From: Treponema sp.
GTDB taxonomy: Bacteria; Spirochaetota; Spirochaetia; Treponematales; Breznakiellaceae
Reading direction: 5' to 3'
DNA length: 15,367 nt
Assembly: GCA_031264475.1 (NCBI GenBank)
Contig: JAISEA010000125.1
Location: forward strand, 1 to 15,367
Shown: positions 1 through 6,631 of the stretch, one piece after another
Layout: each line of letters starts with the position of its first letter
Position numbering within the stretch: the stretch's first letter is position 1
Translations under genes and position numbers: made by a program
Notes under the pieces: generated by a model
The model's input: the letters and a program-made list of their open reading frames with translations, nothing else
The model's database searches: none
What the model was told of the DNA's origin: nothing

Positions 1-462
1 GTTGTCCTAAACCAGCGGCGCGTTGTCCTAAACCGGCGGCGCGTTGTCCTAAACCAGCGGCGCGTTGTCCTAAACCGGCGGCGCGTTGTCCTAAACCAGC
101 GGCGCGTTGTCCTAAACCGGCGGCGCGTTGTCCTAAACCAGCGACGCGTTGTCCTAAACCGGCGGCGCGTTGTCCTAAACCAGCGGCGCGTTGTCCTAAA
201 CCGGCGGCGCGTTGTCCTAAACCAGCGGCGCGTTGTCCTAAACCCGCGGCGCGTTGTCCTAAACCCGCGTCGCGTTGTCCTAAACCGGCGGCGCGTTGTC
301 CTAAACCAGCGGCGCGTTGTCCTAAACTGAACGCGCGTTGTCCTAAACGAGCGGCGCGTTGTCCTAAACCGGCGGCGCGTTGTCCTAAACTGAACGCGCG
401 TTGTCCTAAACTGAACGCGCGTTGTCCTAAACCAGCGGCGCGTTGTCCTAAACGAGCGGCGC
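1..462. repeat. 21-bp tandem repeat array, 22 units
   Basis: Twenty-two consecutive units of exactly 21 bp fill the left edge and probably continue outside the window. Each unit has an invariant 12-base core, GTTGTCCTAAAC, and a 9-base variable part, usually CAGCGGCGC or CGGCGGCGC. Units 1-11 alternate strictly between the A and G forms, so the older duplication block was 42 bp. Units 12-22 are more diverse: CCGCGGCGC, CCGCGTCGC, TGAACGCGC three times, GAGCGGCGC twice. The array ends abruptly at 462. The length is a multiple of three and several frames are open, but no start codon or recognisable protein supports a coding role. The variable part is too short and too repetitive to be CRISPR spacers. 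Confidence 0.97.
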
Positions 463-525
463 GTTTAGCTAGATCAAAAGGCTGATTACATGGAATAAAA
501 GCCCTTGTACTGTCGTATAATAACC

Positions 526-636
526 TTCTGTAATATAAACCACCCGTCAGTCGTTGGGGTCAAGTTTAGATGTTTAATACAGGGAATTACAGATTACCTT
601 CTTAAACATAGTACCTACTTGATTATTTTCTGTAAT
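526..636. promoter_or_regulatory. Three TCTGTAAT sites around a promoter (candidate operators)
   Basis: TTCTGTAAT occurs at 526-534 and again at 628-636, and its inverse ATTACAGA at 586-593. The third copy lies inside the spacer of the promoter at 619-646, a position where a bound protein would block RNA polymerase. The spacing (about 60 and 42 bp) would allow looping. This is a pattern seen by eye in AT-rich DNA with no known regulator attached. A second TATAAT at 516-521 has no good -35 partner. Confidence 0.3.
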
Positions 637-646
637 GTGGTATAAT
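619..646 (+). promoter_or_regulatory. Sigma-70-type promoter with extended -10
   Basis: TTGATT at 619-624 and a perfect TATAAT at 641-646 are separated by 16 bp, and TGG directly before the -10 matches the extended -10 element. Transcription would begin near 653 and run into the overlapping genes starting at 761, leaving a leader of roughly 108 bases. The 463-760 interval holds no gene I can support. Confidence 0.65.
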
Positions 647-760
647 ATCTACAGTTTTTAGAGCCAATACAAAAAATATGACGACATAACAGGCTATTTG
701 AAACTTAATTGTATATCCCCCATGGACTCTAAACTTTAATTTCAAGAATTTGGAGCATTT

Positions 761-886
761 ATGCGTAAGTTAGTACTTATTTTGATAGGTTTTATCGCAG
801 TCGCTATTTTTATACGGACATTTGATAAAGTAGCTGTTATTTCAGCAGAGGACATGACGCCCACTGTTACCAGTAATGAAAGATGA
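761..886 (+). CDS. Small single-span membrane peptide, signal-peptidase-like start
   Basis: A 41-codon ORF, preceded by GGAG at 752-755 with suitable spacing. Its stop overlaps the next gene's start (ATGA at 883-886), the classic layout of translational coupling, which supports it being real. The product starts MRKLVLILIGFIAVAIF, one hydrophobic membrane span, followed by a short hydrophilic tail. The tail reads VISAEDMTPTV, which resembles the first conserved block of type I signal peptidases (family S26, SMxPT after one membrane span), but Asp replaces the catalytic Ser and everything after this block is missing. It could be a decayed signal peptidase remnant, a small membrane protein of its own, or chance similarity. 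Function unknown. Confidence 0.6.
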   Translation: MRKLVLILIGFIAVAIFIRTFDKVAVISAEDMTPTVTSNER

Positions 887-1071
887 TAAGAGACCCCATT
901 ATCCATCAACAAAATATTCCTTTTGAAACCCTTTTAGATGAAACGTGCGGACGTTTGTTGGAAAAAAGGATACATTACTCTGTTTCACGGCTCGTGCAAT
1001 TAGAAGCTGTATTAGAGTCAATGGAAAAAGAACTCGAAAGATTTCTGAAAGATTGTAAACATGAAAAGTAA
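883..1071 (+). CDS. Conserved-looking 62-residue helical protein
   Basis: This 62-residue protein overlaps the upstream gene by 4 bases and the downstream gene by 11, so three genes appear to be translated as one coupled unit. I do not recognise the family. The N-terminus (MIRDPIIHQQNIPFETLLDE) is mixed, and residues from about 25 onward are rich in Leu, Glu and Lys with heptad-like spacing, so a short amphipathic helix or coiled coil is likely. It has no signal peptide or membrane span and should be cytoplasmic. The tight overlap with a secreted envelope protein suggests a shared expression programme. Its role is unknown. Confidence 0.65.
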   Translation: MIRDPIIHQQNIPFETLLDETCGRLLEKRIHYSVSRLVQLEAVLESMEKELERFLKDCKHEK

Positions 1072-3355
1072 GCTGTTTTTCTTCTGTTTTTTAGCCTTTC
1101 CTTTGTTCGCTGAAGTATCTTTTAGCGGACTCGACTTATCTAATGATAGTCGTCTCCTTTTTCAAGCCAGCTATTCGGGCGTGAGAAATTCCAGTCAGGA
1201 CACCCTCTTTCTATCGCGTCTGACTGACTTGGCTATGCAACAACTCACTGTATTTCCTGAAGAGATGGTTCTCCTTGAGAACAGGAGTATCATTCAGGTT
1301 CAAAACGCCTTTGGTTATGCGCGGATACCGGTTACAGGAGGGATACCCACTCTGGTAAACGGCTTCGAGTCCTTTGTCGAGAACATTTCAGTATCCAAAG
1401 GGCGAATCGAGTCTATCGCGGCTTCTGAAGACGGTAAATGGATAATACGAATCGAACCGGTAAGCGCGGCTTATGGTAATCTGATACTTATAAACGTTAA
1501 TTCTGGCGAAAGAACCGTCATCGCCAACCATGTAGAATGCCCAGATAACTATTTCCCGGTACGCTGGAGCCCGGATTCGCGAGTTTTCATCTATGAACGC
1601 GGGAGAAACCTCTACTATTACCCTATCGGCGACATGATTCCCCAAGATGAACAGTACCGTCTCATAGGTGAAGGGGGACTCGCTTCGGTAGTTTGGGGGA
1701 AATTTGGTGATTTTTTCTACATAAGAGGCTCGACCATCTACCGTGTGCGCGGTTCCGAAGTGTTCCTTCGTTCCATCTATCGGGATTTCCTCGAAATGGG
1801 CGTATCGGTGGGAACCCTTCCTTTCTCTTTTGATAAAAATTTTGACGAATTCTACGTCTCGCCGTCTTCCAATGCGCTGTTGCTTTTCAAGGGGGGCAGG
1901 ACGCTCTTCTTGCATCCACTGGGCGCAAATGCGGTCAATAGTCTCCCTTCCCTGCGCCTCCCTGAGTCGTGTTTCAAAATCACGGCGCTCTGGGCGCCCG
2001 ATTCCATAACGATTGTCGCGGGTGTCCGCAAACAACAAGAGAAAGTCTCCATGGCGTTTCGGTTGAACACCGTAGTATATGACGCTTTCACGCCCATAAC
2101 GATTCCCGCATTTCTGAACGCGACACTTTCACCGGATGGAAAGAAAATTCTCTTCTGGGGCGAAGAAGGCGTTGTTCTTTTTGACAACGTTAATCTACAG
2201 GTATTGCAGGAAGTAAGCGGAAGTCAAACCTATTCTTGCGCGTGGCTTGGGAATGAGGAATTTATCATCGGGGACGCGAAGAAGATAGAGCGCGTCTCTA
2301 TCGGCAACGAGGGATTGGAACGCGCTCTCGTCTGTCTTGCGTCCCCGGATACTTTCGCCTTCGAGTTGCAGGCGCCTCCAACCACCGATGAAATAGAGAC
2401 TCCGCTAGACGGTCTCGCGAGGATTTTAGCAAAGAGCGAGGAAAAATGGTTTGTAACCGATGGACAGGATGCGTGGAGCGAGATAGACGCGCCATCCGTC
2501 CGCGAGACTTCCGTTGTTTCGGGACGTTACCGTGTTTACCTTGAAAAGCAAAGTACGGGTGATTTCGAGAATCTACCTATGATACGGAATACAGCGTCTG
2601 TTGGAACTCTGCCTCTTTTGCGAGTGAATGGGTTCGGCGGAAAGTCATTGCCTCAACAGGCTGAAAAGCAACAAACAGAGATGCAAGGGGTTACAGGCTC
2701 TCCCGTGCAGTTGGATAAACCGTCTGTAGCCGTTTGTTTTGATTTATATGACGATAGCACAGGTTTAACCAATGCGCTTAACGCGCTTGACGCCTTTGGG
2801 GTTAAGGCGACCTTTTTCTTGAACGGCGAATTCATGCGGCGGCATCCCCAAGCCGTTCGGGATATTGCGGACGCAGGACATGAAGTCGCCTCTATGTTCT
2901 TTGCGGTGATTAACCTGTCAACGATCCGATACCAGATAGACGCCAATTTTATATCACGCGGGCTTGCACGAAATGAAGACGAATTTTTCCAGATAACGGG
3001 CAGAGAACTGCAACTCCTATGGCATCCCCCTTTTTATTCCATGTCTTCTGACATTATCGAAGCCGCGTCAAAGGCAGGTTACCGTACTATAAGCCGAGAC
3101 ATCGATCCAATGGATTCCCTCTCTAACGATGATGATATAGCGTACACGGGTATCTCGCAGATACCCGCGTCTGACATGGTCGACCGCATCATAAAGATGA
3201 AACGGGTAGGTTCCATTATCCCTATCCGACTTGGGCTTTCGTCTGGCGGGCGTAACGACTATCTGTTTAACCGCATCAACCTCTTGCTCGACACTCTTAT
3301 AAAAGAAGGTTATTCCATCGGTACGGTGTCAAATGTCATCAAACAAACATGGTAG
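1061..3355 (+). CDS. Secreted beta-propeller protein with degenerate polysaccharide deacetylase (NodB-like) domain
   Basis: 764 residues. A signal peptide (MKSKLFFFCFLAFPLFAEVS) directs export. Residues of about 100-430 contain repeats of the TolB/WD40-like type (WSPDSR, WAPDSI, LSPDGKKILF), indicating a beta-propeller. Residues of about 555-760 follow the NodB deacetylase layout: CFDLYDD (Asp561/564/565) where TFDDG is expected, GVKATFFLNG, AGHEVAS (His607), WHPPFYS (654-660), a DIDPMDS block, and SIIPIRLG (718-725). The two metal-binding histidines after GHE, normally in HxxxH form, are replaced by MFFAV, the RPPY arginine is His655, and the final LxH histidine is absent. Hydrolysis therefore looks impaired and a glycan-binding or structural role is plausible. 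There is no clear RBS; translation is probably coupled to the upstream ORF by an 11-base overlap. Confidence 0.8.
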   Translation: MKSKLFFFCFLAFPLFAEVSFSGLDLSNDSRLLFQASYSGVRNSSQDTLFLSRLTDLAMQQLTVFPEEMVLLENRSIIQVQNAFGYARIPVTGGIPTLVNGFESFVENISVSKGRIESIAASEDGKWIIRIEPVSAAYGNLILINVNSGERTVIANHVECPDNYFPVRWSPDSRVFIYERGRNLYYYPIGDMIPQDEQYRLIGEGGLASVVWGKFGDFFYIRGSTIYRVRGSEVFLRSIYRDFLEMGVSVGTLPFSFDKNFDEFYVSPSSNALLLFKGGRTLFLHPLGANAVNSLPSLRLPESCFKITALWAPDSITIVAGVRKQQEKVSMAFRLNTVVYDAFTPITIPAFLNATLSPDGKKILFWGEEGVVLFDNVNLQVLQEVSGSQTYSCAWLGNEEFIIGDAKKIERVSIGNEGLERALVCLASPDTFAFELQAPPTTDEIETPLDGLARILAKSEEKWFVTDGQDAWSEIDAPSVRETSVVSGRYRVYLEKQSTGDFENLPMIRNTASVGTLPLLRVNGFGGKSLPQQAEKQQTEMQGVTGSPVQLDKPSVAVCFDLYDDSTGLTNALNALDAFGVKATFFLNGEFMRRHPQAVRDIADAGHEVASMFFAVINLSTIRYQIDANFISRGLARNEDEFFQITGRELQLLWHPPFYSMSSDIIEAASKAGYRTISRDIDPMDSLSNDDDIAYTGISQIPASDMVDRIIKMKRVGSIIPIRLGLSSGGRNDYLFNRINLLLDTLIKEGYSIGTVSNVIKQTW

Positions 3356-3447
3356 TAGAAAAGGGGATGGGGAACAAGTTTTTGTCCGTGAATACGGTTT
3401 GATAATTTCAAGAAACGCTCCATTTCTACTCTCCCATTGGTAAAATT

Positions 3448-5379
3448 ATGATTCAATTTTCAAAAATTTCTCTTGCCTTCGGGGACAAAGACATTTTAAA
3501 AGACTTGAGCCTCGTTATTACGGCTGGGACGCGGGCCGCGCTCATCGGCGCTAACGGCGCGGGCAAGACGACTCTGCTGAAAGTGATAGCCGGCGTTACA
3601 GCCCCGGATTCTGGGGAAAAATCCGTCCAAAAGGGATGCCGTATCTCCTATCTCCCACAAACAGGACTGGTTCATCGTGGGAACAGCCTTTATGATGAAG
3701 TTGAAAAGGCATTCTCATCCGTAAAGGCGCTCATTTCAAGGATGGAAACGCTGGCGTCTATCCTTGAAAGCGTAAAAAACGACAACGAAGGCGCGAAATT
3801 ACTCGAAGAATACCACATTTTATCAGAAACAGTAGAGAATTCTGGCTATAATATACGAAAGCAGAAGATTCAAGCCGTATTAGAAGGACTTGGCTTTGCT
3901 TCCAAGGATAAAAATCGTCCGGTTGAAGAGTTTTCCGGCGGATGGCAGATGAGAATCGCTCTCGTAAAGGCGCTTTTAGAAACGCCAGATGTTCTCTTAC
4001 TCGACGAGCCGACCAATTACCTGGACATTGAGGCGCGGACATGGCTTGAGAAATGGCTTGATGACTTCGGTGGTGGTTACGTTCTCGTATCCCATGACCG
4101 ATTTTTTCTGGACGTAACTGTCAACGAAGTTTACGAACTATTCCAGGGGCGACTTAAACGTTATGTGGGTAATTACACGGCTTACGAGATGGTCCGTAAG
4201 GTAGAACTAGAGAGTCTCGTCAAACGCTATAATGAACAACAGGAAGAAATCGCCAAATCTGAAGACCTGATTCGACGTTTCCGTTACAAAGCGACAAAGG
4301 CGGCAATGGTGCAGGAGCGTATCAAGCGCCTTGAGAAAATGGAGCGCATTGAAATCCCTGAATCGTTCAAGAAAATGAGTGTTCAATTCCCAAAGCCGCC
4401 CCATTCTGGCAAAACAGCAATCACTATTACCGGTCTTGGAAAACATTATGGAACGCGACAAATTTTCGGAGAGCTTGACCTGATACTCGATAGCGGGGAA
4501 AAATTGCTTGTCGTAGGACGGAACGGCGCGGGTAAGACGACCTTATTGCGGATTTTAGCAGGGAAGGATACGGGTTTTGAAGGAACCATCACCTATGGCT
4601 CAGGGATTGCTGTGGGTTATTTCTCGCAGGATGCGGCGGAAACCCTGGATGACTCGGATGGTGGAAAAAGCGTTCTCGAATATATGGAAAAAGATACGCC
4701 GATTGCGCTTATACCCAAAGTCCGCGATATGCTTGGAGCGTTTCTGTTTCGTGGAGATGACGTTGACAAAAACGTTGCTGTACTTTCCGGCGGTGAAAAG
4801 AGCCGCCTCGCTTTACTGAAGATGCTCGTCAAGCCGATGAATCTCCTGATACTCGACGAGCCGACTAACCACCTTGACCTTCAATCAAAGGACGCTCTTA
4901 TGGACGCACTCAAGGCGTTTGCTGGTACAGTTATCTTTGTGTCTCACGACCGTTCCTTCATGGAAGGACTTTCTTCAAAAACGTTGGAGATTTCCGGTAA
5001 AGATGTACCGTCTAGTACCCGTCTTTTTTACGGTAATTACAGCTATTATTTGGAAAAGATTTCTAGTGAAAATGTGGTGGAAATGGAAGAAACACGGCTG
5101 AAGATTGAAGACTCTAAAGAAAAAAATGATGCTAGAGAGCGATTTTCGGCGGAAAAACAGAAGCGGTCCGAGATGCGGCGGCAACAACGACGTGAGGTTG
5201 CTCTTTTATCCGCCATTGATGCGCTTGAAAAAGAAAAGGCGATGCTTGAAGCGGAGCTATCGATGCCCGCGGTTTACACCAATGGTGAAAAAGCACGGGC
5301 AGTTCAGGTGCAAATTAACGAACTTGTCGCTAAAATCGAAGAAAAAACCGTAGAATGGGAGACGGCGGCATCTGGGTGA
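3448..5379 (+). CDS. ABC-F family ATPase (ribosome-associated type)
   Basis: 643 residues with two ATP-binding cassettes in one chain and no membrane domain, the ABC-F plan (Uup/EttA/YdiF-like), whose members act on the ribosome. Cassette 1 has Walker A GANGAGKTT (34-42), signature FSGGWQMR (from 162) and Walker B LLLDEPTNYLD (183-193). Cassette 2 has GRNGAGKTT (357-365), LSGGEKSR (from 446) and LILDEPTNHLD (467-477). The region of about 235-320 is the charged inter-domain linker (RFRYKATKAA, RIKRLEKMERIE) that reaches toward the tRNA site. Residues of about 555-640 form a Lys/Glu-rich coiled-coil tail, as in Uup-type proteins. All catalytic motifs look intact. No Shine-Dalgarno is visible before the ATG, but the N-terminus MIQFSKISLAFGDKDI is typical, so the start is well supported. 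Whether it is a housekeeping factor or a resistance protein cannot be decided. Confidence 0.93.
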   Translation: MIQFSKISLAFGDKDILKDLSLVITAGTRAALIGANGAGKTTLLKVIAGVTAPDSGEKSVQKGCRISYLPQTGLVHRGNSLYDEVEKAFSSVKALISRMETLASILESVKNDNEGAKLLEEYHILSETVENSGYNIRKQKIQAVLEGLGFASKDKNRPVEEFSGGWQMRIALVKALLETPDVLLLDEPTNYLDIEARTWLEKWLDDFGGGYVLVSHDRFFLDVTVNEVYELFQGRLKRYVGNYTAYEMVRKVELESLVKRYNEQQEEIAKSEDLIRRFRYKATKAAMVQERIKRLEKMERIEIPESFKKMSVQFPKPPHSGKTAITITGLGKHYGTRQIFGELDLILDSGEKLLVVGRNGAGKTTLLRILAGKDTGFEGTITYGSGIAVGYFSQDAAETLDDSDGGKSVLEYMEKDTPIALIPKVRDMLGAFLFRGDDVDKNVAVLSGGEKSRLALLKMLVKPMNLLILDEPTNHLDLQSKDALMDALKAFAGTVIFVSHDRSFMEGLSSKTLEISGKDVPSSTRLFYGNYSYYLEKISSENVVEMEETRLKIEDSKEKNDARERFSAEKQKRSEMRRQQRREVALLSAIDALEKEKAMLEAELSMPAVYTNGEKARAVQVQINELVAKIEEKTVEWETAASG

Positions 5380-5465
5380 AGTACTGCTAAGACCTTGGTG
5401 ATGCTGATACTCCAGAATGACGCTGATGTCCCGTATGCCATTCCCGTATATGGGAAGTTATTAAA

Positions 5466-5494
5466 CACGCTTCGCGTGCAAAGTTTCATTTTTC
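5466..5494 (+). terminator. Weak hairpin after the ABC-F gene
   Basis: CACGC-TTC-GCGTG (5466-5478) makes a 5-bp stem with a 3-base loop. A T-rich stretch (CATTTTTCC) follows only about 10 bases later, so it is at best a weak intrinsic terminator. TTCCC-GTATAT-GGGAA lies just upstream near 5443-5458. Nearly the same hairpin recurs at 10837-10849. Confidence 0.3.
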
Positions 5495-5498
5495 CTAC

Positions 5499-5528
5499 TT
5501 GAAAAAAATATCTAAAATAAGGTAAAAT
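5499..5528 (+). promoter_or_regulatory. Promoter before TPR gene
   Basis: TTGAAA (5499-5504) and TAAAAT (5523-5528) are separated by 18 bp in an A-rich tract. Transcription would start near 5535 and leave a leader of about 30 bases before the ATG at 5567. That start codon lacks a clear Shine-Dalgarno. Confidence 0.5.
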
Positions 5529-5566
5529 AATCTTAAAACCATCTCTTAATGAAATGGCTTTAAGAT

Positions 5567-6511
5567 ATGAATAGCTCGATAGAACGGCTCATTCAGGAAG
5601 CCTATGACAGCCTAAAAGCCTCTGATGTAACGTCGGCATTGGAGGCGTTGGAGGAAGCCCTCAAAATAGACTATGAACACTCAGAAGTGGTATATGCACT
5701 TAAATGTATCAACTGGTGGCAGGAACGTATGAAGCAATTGTTGGAGTTTTCGGAAGTCTATGAAAAAGGGAATTTTATTCTTTCTCTTTGGAAGCCTTTC
5801 TATATATTCATGGACCGTATCGGACCCGGTTACGAGAAGTGTATCTACGCGATTCGGCGTTATGTATTTGCGGTCGCTCTTAAGTTCTTCAAGGAAGTGT
5901 TGGCGGAAAGCGACGGTTCCGATTACGCGCTCTTCCTTCAAGCAGGGCGTTGTTATAAGGGATGCGGTAACTATGAGCTTGCTATAAAATATCTGGAATA
6001 CGCCGCAAGGATCAAAAAGGACGACGGCGCTATTCTTTCAGAACTCGCGGATGTAAACGCCCTGTTGGAAGAAACACGGTACGCAAAGGTTTTGTTCAGA
6101 GAAGCTTTCTTTCTCGCGCCTCAAGCCGTCGATCTTCATTCTATGGAATCAGAGTTGATTATCCGCCTGAAAGACAAGGTGGCGTCCTTGGGTTTTAGTG
6201 AACAGGAAATTCCTGAATGGATTCCAATTTATGGTAATCTTTATGGCGTGTTCTCAGTTAAAAGAGAATTGAAACCGATTGAACTGAGAAAATTAAAGGA
6301 TTCTATCTTCGCATTGGAAAACGAAGTCAAAAACCGTCCCGAAAGTCTCCCCTTCTCAAAACCAAGACTTTTAAACAGGTATTTTTGGCTTATCGATCAT
6401 TACGAAAATATAAAGGAAGATTCTAGGCGGGAAGTGCCGCTCTTGGTTGAAGAGACTATGCTTAAAATTAGAGTGGTTGATTCTGCTATATATGAACAGT
6501 TCAGAAACTAA
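5567..6511 (+). CDS. TPR-type helical repeat protein
   Basis: 314 residues, no signal peptide, predicted cytoplasmic. TPR-like helical pairs are visible at about 5-36 (SALEALEEALKIDYEHSE), 96-117 (AVALKFFKEVLAE), 120-150 (LFLQAGRCYKGCGNYELAIKYLEYAARI) and 155-185 (SELADVNALLEETRYAKVLFREAFFLAP). The C-terminal third (about 190-314) is a different, charged domain that I do not recognise. TPR proteins act as scaffolds for protein partners. Its position just before the long GreA gene, whose N-terminus is also helical-repeat-like, suggests a possible link but does not prove one. The ATG is the first in the frame after an upstream stop; there is no strong RBS. Confidence 0.75.
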   Translation: MNSSIERLIQEAYDSLKASDVTSALEALEEALKIDYEHSEVVYALKCINWWQERMKQLLEFSEVYEKGNFILSLWKPFYIFMDRIGPGYEKCIYAIRRYVFAVALKFFKEVLAESDGSDYALFLQAGRCYKGCGNYELAIKYLEYAARIKKDDGAILSELADVNALLEETRYAKVLFREAFFLAPQAVDLHSMESELIIRLKDKVASLGFSEQEIPEWIPIYGNLYGVFSVKRELKPIELRKLKDSIFALENEVKNRPESLPFSKPRLLNRYFWLIDHYENIKEDSRREVPLLVEETMLKIRVVDSAIYEQFRN

Positions 6512-6568
6512 GGGGAAAGATAGGGAACGAGGGAGTGGAGTATGGGTTTTATTGTTGTGACACATTCT

Positions 6569-6598
6569 TTGAATTATCAAGTTTTGTTCAAAAACAAT
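6569..6598 (+). promoter_or_regulatory. Possible promoter before greA
   Basis: TTGAAT (6569-6574) and AACAAT (6593-6598) with an 18-bp spacer form a weak promoter candidate. The purine-rich stretch before it (6510-6540) holds no gene. A strong Shine-Dalgarno (AGAAGGAG, 6618-6625) follows and fixes the start at 6632. Confidence 0.3.
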
Positions 6599-6631
6599 AT
6601 TCCTAACCCTCTTTTAAAGAAGGAGATATAA

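Noticed and set aside
1..462. CRISPR array
   Set aside because: The constant part is 12 bp and the remaining 9 bp fall into a few repeated variants; there are no unique spacers of 25-40 bp and no cas genes.
1..557. Minus-strand open frame entering from about 557 and running through the left array (AAGLGQR units)
   Set aside because: It has no ATG and no RBS; openness inside the array follows automatically from a stop-free 21-bp unit, and the roughly 33 open codons before it are not remarkable.
1388..2038. 216-residue minus-strand frame inside the deacetylase-like gene
   Set aside because: It is antisense to a well-supported gene and has no domain, RBS or promoter.
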